IMG/VR virus record: IMGVR_UViG_3300028610_000676
Coordinates: 1-44,835 of that record
DNA length: 44,835 nt
From: a virus
Direction: 5' to 3' (one strand)
Positions 21,995 through 30,233 of the stretch are shown piece by piece. Within the stretch, counting starts at the first letter, position 1. Each line of letters starts with the position of its first letter. A model generated the notes under the pieces. That model was not told where the DNA came from and did not search any database. It saw nothing but the letters and a program-made list of their open reading frames with translations. The translations under genes and the position numbers were made by a program.

Positions 21995-23338
21995 TCAGAG
22001 CTTCTCCATAGCAACGAATCGCCAGATGTCGGCCGAGTTCGTGTCGTTGAATACCAGGAAGCGGCGACCGTCGAACGAGATGATCTCATCGAAGGCGTCA
22101 AGGCCGCGGCCGTGGACGTGTTCCCAGCCGTCGACGATCCCGATGACCTCGACGTTCCCTGGCTGGTTGCGGATGATGTGGAGCTGGCCCGTGAAGGCGA
22201 GCCGGGAGCCAGGCCCGAGAGGCGCGGGCCCCTGGGGCATCTTCGCCGAGGCCGCGTTCTGGAACCATTCCGGGTCGCTCATCGTGCCGGCGCTCTGGGA
22301 GAAGGGGATCATGTCGGCGGCCGGCGCCAGGGATCCGGACGGGACCGGGGCGTCGTTGAAGCTGTACTGGTTGCCAGGTCCCGACGACGAGATCGGCCAG
22401 AGCTGGCTCGTCTGGTCCTCCGCGCCGTCGTTGTTGTCGAGCGCGATCCCCAGCCAGGCCGGGCTCACGTTGTCGCGATACTGGACCGGGCCGAGCTGGC
22501 CGGCGATCGTGTACGAGTTGAGGTTCACGATCCCCGAGTTCGTTGTCGACCTGGCGGCGTTGATCGCCGGGACGCCGCGCGCCTGGGCGTGGACGATCGC
22601 CGGGAAGGGATAGTTGAGGTCGGAGTTCGTGAACGGGATGAAGAGCCCGAAGCCGGCGTATTGTTTATTCGTGCCATCGGCGACGAGGACGTTCACACGG
22701 CGCTCGGTCGTCGAGATGAAGATGTCCGGGTCCTGGTTCGGGCATCCCATGAACATCTCGTTGTCGGGCGGCGCGCCTGGCTGGGTGAGGAAGGTCGCGC
22801 CCGAGTTGAAGCTCGAGGCCGTCATGAACTGGAAGCCGTCGTCGGCGCCCGAGAGGATCGTGTTGACGCCGGAGGTCGGCGCGTTCGTCGCCTTGATCGA
22901 GGTCGCGATCCACTCGAAGTCGGTCGTCAAGTCGACGAAGGTGTTCCGGTCCTCGGTCCACTGGGCGACCTGGGTCGTGAGGTCGACCTGGAGGAGATCA
23001 TCGCCGACGCCCGAGGCGTTCGTTGTGGCGACGTCGGTCGTCCCAGGGAGCGACGTGTAGATCCCCGAGCTCGTGATCTTGACCTCGGTGACGTCATCGC
23101 CAGAGATCGCGACGACTACGCCGCGCGCGACGATCGCGACGCCGTTGATCGAGACGACGGACCCGCCGACGATGTCGAAGGTCTCGCCGACGACGTAGCC
23201 CGAGCCGTTGTTCGCGCCGACCGCGTCCAGGCTCAAGACGTTCGCGTTCTTCATGTGTTCGATCATCGCCAGCGAGGCGACGATCCGGCCGTCGGCCGTG
23301 ACGCCGTCCGCGACGAGAGCCTGTTCGAGGTAGCTCAT
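21995..23338 (-). CDS. Minor tail protein with GY-type beta module
   Basis: The 447-residue protein begins MSYLEQALVADGVTADGRI. Residues about 45-100 are a beta module (GSGYVVGETFDIVGGSVVSI ... GIYTSLPGTTDVAT) that recurs in the protein at 12511-13095. The rest resembles its 412-residue neighbour in composition and includes YPFPAIVHAQARGVPAINAARSTTNSG and a C-terminal FDGRRFLVFNDTNSADIWRFVAME. It directly follows the tape measure. Likely a tail-tip or adhesion-related virion protein. Confidence 0.7.
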   Translation of the reverse strand: MSYLEQALVADGVTADGRIVASLAMIEHMKNANVLSLDAVGANNGSGYVVGETFDIVGGSVVSINGVAIVARGVVVAISGDDVTEVKITSSGIYTSLPGTTDVATTNASGVGDDLLQVDLTTQVAQWTEDRNTFVDLTTDFEWIATSIKATNAPTSGVNTILSGADDGFQFMTASSFNSGATFLTQPGAPPDNEMFMGCPNQDPDIFISTTERRVNVLVADGTNKQYAGFGLFIPFTNSDLNYPFPAIVHAQARGVPAINAARSTTNSGIVNLNSYTIAGQLGPVQYRDNVSPAWLGIALDNNDGAEDQTSQLWPISSSGPGNQYSFNDAPVPSGSLAPAADMIPFSQSAGTMSDPEWFQNAASAKMPQGPAPLGPGSRLAFTGQLHIIRNQPGNVEVIGIVDGWEHVHGRGLDAFDEIISFDGRRFLVFNDTNSADIWRFVAMEKL

Positions 23339-23339
23339 C

Positions 23340-25580
23340 TTAAACTCCTAACGCCTGGCGGAACGCGGTCCGCCTGGCGCCGATACGATTGAGGAGGACC
23401 GTGTCGCCCTCGCCGGAATTGAAGGCCCCGGTGATCTCCGCGGCGTCGATCGTGTTGATGACTTGAACCATCGGGGGAGACTGGGCCGCCTGGTTGATGT
23501 TGACGTTCGGCGTAATGGATCCCGATCCCGGAGGCCGGAAGATCTCTGGACCCGCTTCCCCGACGAGAATGTTCTGGCCGCCGCGGACCTGGCCGCCGGC
23601 CTGGAAGCCGCCGCCGAAGAGCCCGCCGACGAACTGGAGGAAGCCGCCGGCGCCGCCGCCCGAGGCGTTCGAGCCGAAGCTCCGGAGGATCTCGAAGATC
23701 TCGCTCGCCAGGGCGTCCGCCGCCATCTGTTGAAGGAGGCGCGCGAAGCGTCCGGGGAGCTCGTCAAGGCCGTCGCTCAACGGATCCGCCAGGAAGCCGG
23801 AGAGCTCGCGCTGGGCGCTTGCCCCGACCTCCTCGAAGAAGCCCTCGAGGGTTGCTTGTGTCTTCTTGAGCTCGTCGGTCTCGTTGAGGAGGACCTCGGT
23901 GAGCTTGCCGATCTCGGCGGCTTGCTCGACCGTAGCGCCGGCCGCCAGGGCCCGGAGCTCGGCGTTCGCGGCGAGCGCCTGGTTGTCGGCCCCGAGGAGT
24001 TCGATCTCGGTCATGAGCGCGAGGATCTGTTCGTCGAAGGTCGCCGCAAGATCGGCTTCCGCGAGCTCTTCGGTGAAGAGGCGGATCGACTCCTGGGCGT
24101 CTTCCCCGAGTTCCAGGAAGGCCGCGCGGAGCGCCTCGACCTCGGGCGTCGGAGCCAGGTCGCCGAAGATGGCGGCCTCCGCGCCGGCGAGGACGATCGA
24201 GTCCTTGAACTCGGAGATCGCGGCGCCGGCTTCGTCTCCGAGCTTCGCCTGGAGCGCGAGGATCTGTTCCTCGTTCTCGAGGGCGGTGATGAACTCGAGG
24301 ACGGCGTCCTCGGCGTCGGCGAAGTCCTCCGGATCTACCGCGAGACCGCCGCCGGTTCCTCCTCCGGCCGCGGCGGCTACGCCGGACGAAGCCGCGAAGG
24401 CGACGTCGCGCGAGCCGCTCGACCAGAGCTCGACGAGGGCCTCGATCGTTCCCGAGGTCTCGTTGACCAGGTCGTCGCGGAGGTTCCGGAAGTTCCCGGT
24501 GATCGTCTCCAGGTTGCGCGCGTCGAGGTCGTCGAAGATCGCGGCGGCCTCGGTGAAGTTCCCGCGAAGGAATTGTTCGATCCCGGCGACGGACGCGCCC
24601 AGGGTCTCGCCGACGACCGTGAAGAGCGTCGAGCCGAGGTTGAAGAGCGAGGAGACCAGGGCGTCGACGACGCGGATCGCGACCAGGGCGATCGAGACGA
24701 AGAGCTGGAGCGCGCCGTTGAGTTCCTGGCCTGGTTCTAGTGAGCCGCTGAAAGCGTCCCCGAGGTCGTCGATCGTGTCCGAGACCCCGATGAGAACGCC
24801 GGCCAGGCCGGAGCCGGCCCCGGTCGCCTCGGAGATCCCTCCGACGAACTTGATGAGGGAGTTGTTGATCGCGGTGAGCGCCTGGGAGATCGTCGCCTCG
24901 CTCCTGGCGAAGGCGGTCGCGATCCCGTCGCTCCCGGCCAGGATCGCCCGGAAGAACTCCTCGGAGGAGACCTTCCCCTCGACGACCAGGTTCCGGAGCT
25001 TGCCGACGGATCCGCCGGCCTCCTCGAATCCACGGGCCGCGGCCTGGGCGAGAGGGAACGCGCCCTCGAGGATCGAGTTGAACTCCTCCGCGCGGACTAC
25101 GCCGGACGCGAAGGACTGGGAGAGCTGGCGGAGGGCGCCGGCCGACTCGGCCGCGCTGGATCCCTGGACCGCGAGCGCCTGGCCCGTGATCTCGGTGAGC
25201 TGGAAGAGCTCCTCCTGGCTGGCCCCGAGTTCGCCGGCGGCGATCGACGCGCTCGAGAAGAGCTTCGTGACGGCCTCGAGCGGGGCTCGTGTTTGCTGGG
25301 CGATCGTGAAGAGCTCCTCCGAGACCGTGTTGAGCTCGGCCTGGGAGTCGGTGACGACGCGGAGCGAGTTCTGGAGCGACTGGTAGGTGTTCGTGAGCTT
25401 GATGACTTCGCGGATCGCAAGGGCCGCCGCGAACGCCGAGGCCGCCCTGGCGGCCGCCTTGAACTGGCCCTGGACGTTCTTCGCCGCGCCCTGGATCCCG
25501 GTGAGTTGTTTCTTCGTCTGGCGCGCGCCACGGGTGACGCCGGAACCGTCCAGGACGACTCGGATGACGCGGTCGGTCAT
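23340..25580 (-). CDS. Tape measure protein
   Basis: The 746-residue protein fixes tail length by spanning the tail tube lumen. Residues about 60-210 match the tape-measure N-terminal domain (LTNTYQSLQNSLRVVTDSQAELN ... EELFTIAQQTRAPLEAV ... LGASQEELFQLTEITGQALAVQG ... EEFNSILEGAFPLAQAAARGFEE). The middle is long, helical and Ala/Glu-rich with a hydrophobic stretch (ALQLFVSIALVAIRVVDALV, about 285-305). The C-terminus is glycine-rich (GGGAGGFLQFVGGLFGGG). At about 1.5 angstrom per residue it predicts a tail near 110 nm. It overlaps the chaperone frameshift product by ATGA. Confidence 0.9.
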   Translation of the reverse strand: MTDRVIRVVLDGSGVTRGARQTKKQLTGIQGAAKNVQGQFKAAARAASAFAAALAIREVIKLTNTYQSLQNSLRVVTDSQAELNTVSEELFTIAQQTRAPLEAVTKLFSSASIAAGELGASQEELFQLTEITGQALAVQGSSAAESAGALRQLSQSFASGVVRAEEFNSILEGAFPLAQAAARGFEEAGGSVGKLRNLVVEGKVSSEEFFRAILAGSDGIATAFARSEATISQALTAINNSLIKFVGGISEATGAGSGLAGVLIGVSDTIDDLGDAFSGSLEPGQELNGALQLFVSIALVAIRVVDALVSSLFNLGSTLFTVVGETLGASVAGIEQFLRGNFTEAAAIFDDLDARNLETITGNFRNLRDDLVNETSGTIEALVELWSSGSRDVAFAASSGVAAAAGGGTGGGLAVDPEDFADAEDAVLEFITALENEEQILALQAKLGDEAGAAISEFKDSIVLAGAEAAIFGDLAPTPEVEALRAAFLELGEDAQESIRLFTEELAEADLAATFDEQILALMTEIELLGADNQALAANAELRALAAGATVEQAAEIGKLTEVLLNETDELKKTQATLEGFFEEVGASAQRELSGFLADPLSDGLDELPGRFARLLQQMAADALASEIFEILRSFGSNASGGGAGGFLQFVGGLFGGGFQAGGQVRGGQNILVGEAGPEIFRPPGSGSITPNVNINQAAQSPPMVQVINTIDAAEITGAFNSGEGDTVLLNRIGARRTAFRQALGV

Positions 25581-26433
25581 GACTTAGCTCCCGCGGCGAG
25601 CGACGCCGGTGACTCACTCGAGGCGATGGCCGGCTTCGCCGCCTGGGCGAGCTCGGCCTGGCGCTTCTCGGACTCGTCGACGCCCTTCCAGTGAGCGAGG
25701 AGGACCTGGTCGGTCTTCCAGACGATCCGCTTCAAGGTGTCCGGGTCGAGCCCGTAGCGGTCGGCGTATTCGATGATCTTCCCGATCGGGATCGTCGAGC
25801 GCGCGTTGAGGCGCTCGGTCTGGAGATCCGTGAAGGCCTCCCAGTAGACCAGGAAGCGGAGCTCGATCTTCGGCGGGTCGGTGAGATGCTCGGGCGGAGT
25901 GAGGCCTCGCTCGCGGTGTGCGGCGATGACCTTCTCCTGGGTTTCCGAGTCTCCGAGCCGAAGGGTGTGATCGAGGACCTCGGCTAGTTTCCCGCCGCTT
26001 CCTCTTCGTGAGTCGAGCGGAACTGGGACCACTGGCGCGCGACCTCCTGGATCCCCTGGAAGAACTTCGGGACGCGCTGGAACAATGCGATCGCGTTCTT
26101 CTCTCGGGTCGCCGGCGCGAGCTGTTGGTTGAACTTGAGCTTCGGGTCCTTCTGGTCCGCGGGATCCGTCCAGAGGATCTTCAAGATGACGCTCCGGGCG
26201 TAGACCTTCCAGAGAAGGAGCCGATCGGTCTCCTCGTCGATGACGTTGATGTTCCCGTCCTTTAGGATCCCGACCGAGAGCTCGGCGAGCTCGCGACGAT
26301 AGTCGGCATTGAGAACCGGGTCCGCGGGCCGGACCCAGATCTTGCAGATGACTCTCCCGCCGAACTCGATCTCGCACTCTCGCCCCTCACTTATCAGCCG
26401 TTCCGATGTTTCAAAGGCCTCGTAGACTCTCAC
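25577..26433 (-). CDS. Tail assembly chaperone fusion (gpGT-like, by -1 frameshift)
   Basis: Ribosomes that slip back one base on GGGAAAC (25993-25987) while translating the 149-residue chaperone continue in the -1 frame for another 136 residues to the stop at 25577, giving about 285 residues. The extension reads KLAEVLDHTLRL ... PPEHLTDPPKIELRFLVYWEAFTDLQTERL ... IIEYADRYGLDPDTL and ends in SLAAGAKS, overlapping the tape-measure start. By analogy with lambda gpG/gpGT, the extension would bind the tail tube protein while the shared part coats the tape measure. The coding sequence is the join of 26433-25987 and 25987-25577 on the minus strand. Confidence 0.88.
25984..26433 (-). CDS. Tail assembly chaperone (gpG-like, unshifted product)
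   Basis: The 149-residue protein (MRVYEAFETSERLISEGRECEIEF) ends STHEEEAAGN followed by TAG right after the slippery site. It sits between tail tube and tape measure, the invariant place of siphovirus chaperones, and is not expected in the virion. The mid-part includes LLLWKVYARSVILKILW and TREKNAIALFQRVPKFFQGIQEV. The extended form is made by -1 frameshifting. Confidence 0.88.
   Translation of the reverse strand: MRVYEAFETSERLISEGRECEIEFGGRVICKIWVRPADPVLNADYRRELAELSVGILKDGNINVIDEETDRLLLWKVYARSVILKILWTDPADQKDPKLKFNQQLAPATREKNAIALFQRVPKFFQGIQEVARQWSQFRSTHEEEAAGN
25987..25993 (-). other. -1 programmed frameshift site, GGGAAAC
   Basis: On the minus strand the heptamer G-GGA-AAC fits X-XXY-YYZ exactly in the chaperone frame (codons GCG GGA AAC then TAG). 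Slippage yields GGG AAA CTA GCC, entering the long open -1 frame. Lambda uses GGGAAAG at the equivalent place. Confidence 0.9.
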
Positions 26434-26472
26434 GGTCTTCCTCCTGGGCCCCTGGCCCGTTGTCGTTGATGA

Positions 26473-27987
26473 TTACCTGGCGAAGTTCACGCGCTGGGCC
26501 GACATGGTATAGCCGAACGTCGCGTCGAGGATCGCCTGATAGGTTCCGGGGATCGTGACGTCGGCGTTCTTGCCTGGTACGTCTGGCGCTCCTCCGGAGA
26601 ACTTGATCCGGGGAAGATCGAAGACCATGCTCCGGCCGTCTCCTCCCTGGGTGATGAGGTCGAGCGAGGTCTCCGCGTTCGTGAGGATGATCTGGAGGAT
26701 CTCGTCATTGTCGAAGTAGGTCGACAAGGTTCCCGTCACGGAGAGCTCGCCGACGCCGATCCCGCTCGCGCCGAAGACCCCGACCGCTGGCTGGCGGCGG
26801 AGGTTGTTGTTGATCTCGATCGTCGCCTCGAGGACGAAGTTCACGCCGGCGGCGTCAATCGGATCCACTCCTCGGCCGAGCCGGCCGATGTCGTTCGATG
26901 TGTTGTAGACGTCGAACTGTTCGGCGGCCACGTCGACCGGAAGGGCCGCGTATAACTCCGGATAGCTCGGCGAGTTGTCCGAGACGGCGGAGTTGAAGCC
27001 GAACCAGGTCAAGGAGCCGACCGCGATCGCCTGGGGCGCGAGGGTGATGTTGAAGTTGTTGAGCGCCATCCCCAGGAAGAGCTCGCGCGTGATCGGGGAG
27101 TGATCCTCGAAGCGTCGCTCGACCGCGTTCTGGTGTGCGCTGATCGCCTCCGCGCCGTTCTCGACTCGCGAGCCATAGAAGGCGATGACCTGTTCGGTCG
27201 CCGCGGCATCCGTGACCATGCCGGTCTGAGCGTCCGCGGTGATCGTGTCGGCCGTGAGGTCGACCTCGCGCGCGCGGATCCAGACGTTGTTCGCCCCGGT
27301 CGCGAAGTCGGCGAACTTGAACCACTGGCCGATCAAGATCGGAACGCCAGGGCCGAAGGCGTCGTCGAGCGCGCCAGTCGGGAACGAGAAGACCGCGTCG
27401 GATCCGGAGACGACGAGCGAGATGTCGCCGTTCCCCTGGGCCGCGAAGCCCGTGACGTTGATCCGCGTGTCCGCGTCCGCCGTCTCTGTTCCGGCGATGG
27501 CCGTCGTCGACGTGCCGGCGAGCGGGTTCGCGGTGAGGACGTTCACGGCGATCCCGGTGATCTCGAAGATCCCGGCGCCGACGTCTCCCGTCGCGAGCTT
27601 CTGGAGTCGGATGACCTGGCCGACGATGAAGTCGGTCCCGGCGTCGACGTCGATCGTCCCCGCGCCGAACGCGGTGATCTCGCCGGTCCCGAGCTTCTGG
27701 ATCGTCGAGACGTAGGTCGAGAAGAGTGAGTCCTCGATGAGGGCGTCGAAGGCCTCGAACGAGAGCTCGATCCCCGTGTCGCCGCCGGCTTCGGCGCCGA
27801 CCAGGATGAGGTCCGAGATCTGGCGGTCTGGCCGGATCTCTTCCGAGACGATCGTGTTCGGCTCGAAGGCGAGGTTCGGCGTCCCGGTGAAGCGGAGCTG
27901 GTTGAGGTTGAACGGGCCGCCAGGGATCGGGGCCGTCCGTTGTGAGCTCCTGAAAAAACGAAGCCCGACTCGATTTGTGTCAGACAT
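26473..27987 (-). CDS. Major tail tube protein
   Basis: The 504-residue protein starts MSDTNRVGLRFFRSSQRTAPIPG. Features such as TIVSEEIRPDRQISDLILVG, FEAFDALIEDSLFSTY and the C-terminal TYQAILDATFGYTMSAQRVNF are typical of the larger siphovirus tube-protein family. The N-terminal half contains inserted beta modules (about 100-260), which explain the length compared with 150-300 residues in simpler tubes; these may decorate the tail surface. It follows the tail terminator and precedes the chaperones, as expected. Confidence 0.85.
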   Translation of the reverse strand: MSDTNRVGLRFFRSSQRTAPIPGGPFNLNQLRFTGTPNLAFEPNTIVSEEIRPDRQISDLILVGAEAGGDTGIELSFEAFDALIEDSLFSTYVSTIQKLGTGEITAFGAGTIDVDAGTDFIVGQVIRLQKLATGDVGAGIFEITGIAVNVLTANPLAGTSTTAIAGTETADADTRINVTGFAAQGNGDISLVVSGSDAVFSFPTGALDDAFGPGVPILIGQWFKFADFATGANNVWIRAREVDLTADTITADAQTGMVTDAAATEQVIAFYGSRVENGAEAISAHQNAVERRFEDHSPITRELFLGMALNNFNITLAPQAIAVGSLTWFGFNSAVSDNSPSYPELYAALPVDVAAEQFDVYNTSNDIGRLGRGVDPIDAAGVNFVLEATIEINNNLRRQPAVGVFGASGIGVGELSVTGTLSTYFDNDEILQIILTNAETSLDLITQGGDGRSMVFDLPRIKFSGGAPDVPGKNADVTIPGTYQAILDATFGYTMSAQRVNFAR

Positions 27988-28016
27988 GGCGGTCTCCTAA
28001 GTAGATCAAGGCCGTC

Positions 28017-28451
28017 TCACACGGTCCGAAAAGCATCGTATTCGATCAAGGCGGTCACGGTCGCCGTGAACCATTGCTGGACTCGGCCGGTCTCCGTGAG
28101 CGTCTGATCGCGGAAGCGGATCCCCGTGAGGTGAGTCGACTCGACAAAATCGAGAAGGATCTCCGCCAGGGCGTCCGCTCGCGCCTGGCCGGTATTATGC
28201 CGGACGAAGAGCTGGGCCGCGAATACTACGCCCTTCCTCGTCTGGATTGTGTTCCCGGCGCCCAAGCTCGCGAGCTCTCCGGTCGAGTGAGCGAGGCCTA
28301 GATGAACATAGTCGTCGAGGCCCGCCGTGTCGAAGTCGAGGTTGTCCCAGGCGACGACCGCGAGGTCCTCGCCGGCGGCGGTCCAGTGAGCGCCGAACGC
28401 CGTCCGAACGGCGTCGCGGAACTGGGCGGCGGTTCGTGTCGTTGCGCCCAT
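28017..28451 (-). CDS. Tail terminator protein (DUF4128/gpU-like)
   Basis: The 144-residue protein (FRDAVRTAFGAHWTAAGEDLAVVAWDNLDFD) has the mixed alpha/beta pattern of tail-terminator and tail-completion proteins: an N-terminal helix, strand VVAWDN, later GVVFAAQLFVRHNTGQARADALAEILLDFVE, and a C-terminal strand ATVTALIEYDAF. It lies between the neck protein and the tail tube. It would cap the tail and join it to the neck. Confidence 0.78.
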   Translation of the reverse strand: MGATTRTAAQFRDAVRTAFGAHWTAAGEDLAVVAWDNLDFDTAGLDDYVHLGLAHSTGELASLGAGNTIQTRKGVVFAAQLFVRHNTGQARADALAEILLDFVESTHLTGIRFRDQTLTETGRVQQWFTATVTALIEYDAFRTV

Positions 28452-28903
28452 TATCGGAGGACCTTCGTCCCGCCTGGGATCGTGAGCGCGGCGTCGATCT
28501 CTTCGTCGACCCAGCCGGCCTTCGCGATTGTCGAGTGTCCGAGCGCGAGTCGGTTCGCGTATGGGACGTTATTCTGGATGACAAGACGGAGGGCTCGGCT
28601 CGCCTTGAACTGGAGGATCTTCGCGCGACCTTCGGCCAGGGGGACGGCGACCGAGGCGCCGGCGCCTTCTTGCGTCGAGAGATCCAGGGCGCGGACCGAG
28701 ACGAGCCAGTTCCGACGGAAGTGTCCGCCGACGTAGCCCTCCGGCGCGCTTGTCGGGTTGCCCCAGCGCGTCGGGTCGCCGACGGGCGAGCGGATGATGA
28801 GGTTCCGCAAGATCGCGAACGCGGTCTCGCCGACGTCGTCGAAGAGCGCGCCCGTGAGGGCGTCGGAGATCTCGGTCGCGTTGAAGGGCTTCCCGATCGC
28901 CAT
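28451..28903 (-). CDS. Neck / tail completion protein (HK97 gp10-like)
   Basis: The 150-residue protein contains RSPVGDPTRWGNP, GYVGGHFRRNWLVSV and VPYANRLALGHSTIAKAGWVDEEI, the characteristic motif series of the phage minor structural (gp10-like) neck family. It is encoded between the head-closure and tail-terminator genes, sharing one base with the latter. Confidence 0.85.
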   Translation of the reverse strand: MAIGKPFNATEISDALTGALFDDVGETAFAILRNLIIRSPVGDPTRWGNPTSAPEGYVGGHFRRNWLVSVRALDLSTQEGAGASVAVPLAEGRAKILQFKASRALRLVIQNNVPYANRLALGHSTIAKAGWVDEEIDAALTIPGGTKVLR

Positions 28904-29272
28904 CTAGGGAGCCCTCACTTGTAGCTTGAAGAGGAAGTCGGTCTTCCCTGGGCGGATCCGATCGAGCGAGACGATGTTCTTCTCGATCCCCTCGTCGAAG
29001 ATCTTGTCGGCCGTTGTCGGGACCGTCGAGCCCAGCGAGAGCGCGGCGATGAGAACGGTCTCGTCGCCCTGGCGGACCGAGTTCCCGTCGATCATTGAGC
29101 GGCGGATCGGGACGACGACCGCCGGGGCCGTGACCTTCGTCTCGGTCGCGGTCGGGTCGACCTCCCAGGGCTTCGTCGGATCCGCCGGCGCCGTGTTCGG
29201 GATCCGGAGCTCGACCTGGCGGTCTTCTCCGAACCGGCGGATCAAGGCGAGGGCGGTGTCTTCGAGCGCCAT
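28904..29272 (-). CDS. Head-tail adaptor / head closure protein
   Basis: The 122-residue protein reads ALIRRFGEDRQVELRIPNT, PWEVDPTATETKVTAPAVVVPI, a middle IDGNSVRQGDETVLIAAL and a C-terminal NIVSLDRIRPGKTDFLFKLQVRAP. This is the compact beta-barrel head-closure pattern of siphoviruses. It is packed one base from the connector gene upstream and directly against the neck gene downstream. Confidence 0.78.
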   Translation of the reverse strand: MALEDTALALIRRFGEDRQVELRIPNTAPADPTKPWEVDPTATETKVTAPAVVVPIRRSMIDGNSVRQGDETVLIAALSLGSTVPTTADKIFDEGIEKNIVSLDRIRPGKTDFLFKLQVRAP

Positions 29273-29273
29273 C

Positions 29274-29828
29274 TCAACCAGCCCGGAGCGTCAAGCCGGC
29301 GGTCCCGCGCTTGAGCCAGCGACGAAGGACGAGCTCGGCCCGCGGATACTTGCGGAACTTCGGCGTCGACACGTCGCGATAAGTTCGAGAGGTCTCGAGG
29401 ACGTCGACCTTGTCGCGCGCCTGGACGACCTCGCGGCCGGTGTCGTCGAGGACTGGGGTCGGGGCGAGCGGCGAGCTCGCGGCCTCGAAGGCGTACTCGA
29501 TCGAGGCGTTCCCGATCTCTTCGGGGATCGAGCCGGCCAGGCCTGGGTCGGGCTCGGTGAGGTTCCCGAGCTCGTCGCGGACCTCGATCCGCGGCCACTC
29601 GAGCCTCTGTTCCGAGCTGAATCGCTGGCCCTTGTATCGGTTCCGGAAGGTCTGGTCGATGTAGTCCGCGCCCTGGATGAGCGCCGTCTGGCGCTCCTTC
29701 GACGAGAAGACCCTCCAGGCCGTCTTCCGGTCGGAGTTCTCGAGATACTGGTCGGCGCCGTCGAGGTCGGCGTAGGCCGTCGCGTCCGTCTTGCCGGTCC
29801 CGTCTTCGATGATGAACTGGATCGCCAT
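29274..29828 (-). CDS. Head-tail connector (DnaT-like family)
   Basis: The 184-residue protein begins MAIQFIIEDGTGKTDATAYADLDGADQYLENS, followed by KERQTALIQGADYIDQTFRNRYKGQRFSSEQRLEWPR. This matches the family labelled 'DnaT-like ssDNA-binding' in databases, which in phage head-neck clusters acts as a connector adaptor below the portal. The N-terminal FVVEDGTGxxDAxxY pattern and the conserved LEWPR support it. The ssDNA-binding label is probably misleading here. Confidence 0.83.
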   Translation of the reverse strand: MAIQFIIEDGTGKTDATAYADLDGADQYLENSDRKTAWRVFSSKERQTALIQGADYIDQTFRNRYKGQRFSSEQRLEWPRIEVRDELGNLTEPDPGLAGSIPEEIGNASIEYAFEAASSPLAPTPVLDDTGREVVQARDKVDVLETSRTYRDVSTPKFRKYPRAELVLRRWLKRGTAGLTLRAG

Positions 29829-29837
29829 GTTCCGCTC

Positions 29838-30221
29838 CTACTTCGTGAGGTCTTGCTGGAAGATGTACCTCTCCTTCGCGATCGTGAGGATCCTCCCGGC
29901 GGTGTCTGTTTGCTGGATGTCGTAGAAGTAAGCCTCCGGGACCTGGTCCGCGTCGCCTGGCGTCCAGGGGAAGTCGACCTCGCCGCCTGGGCCGTCGACG
30001 ATCGTCCCGGTGATCTGGGCGAGCTCGGCGCCGACGATCGGCGGACCGACTGGATCCGGATCTTGTTCCGTGTTGACCGTCATGACGAAGCCGAAGCCGG
30101 TCACGTCGAGGGGCGTCCCCGCGACGGCTTCCGGATCGGTGACGAAGATCTTGTCGGGCGCGGTGTCGCCTCGTTTGCGAGCGATACAGATCCCCGCGAG
30201 GTCGGTGTCACATGAGGCCAT
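29838..30221 (-). CDS. Small virion protein with RGDT motif (baseplate/fibre-adaptor-like)
   Basis: The 127-residue protein reads ICIARKRGDTAPDKIFVTDPEAV, VTGFGFVMTVNTEQDP, GGEVDFPWTPGDAD, EAYFYDIQQTDTAGRILTIAKERYIFQQDLTK. The pattern of an RGDT turn, 'TGxxFxMTV' and 'YDIQxTD' is shared by small Ig-like proteins near fibre genes (BppU N-terminal-like). It lies directly after the repeat-protein gene, so it may attach that protein to the virion. Confidence 0.68.
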   Translation of the reverse strand: MASCDTDLAGICIARKRGDTAPDKIFVTDPEAVAGTPLDVTGFGFVMTVNTEQDPDPVGPPIVGAELAQITGTIVDGPGGEVDFPWTPGDADQVPEAYFYDIQQTDTAGRILTIAKERYIFQQDLTK

Positions 30222-30233
30222 CGGGTCGTCCTC

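Noticed and set aside
20796-23392. Long plus-strand open frames opposite the minor tail genes
   Set aside because: Same antisense-shadow composition; no ribosome sites and no motifs.
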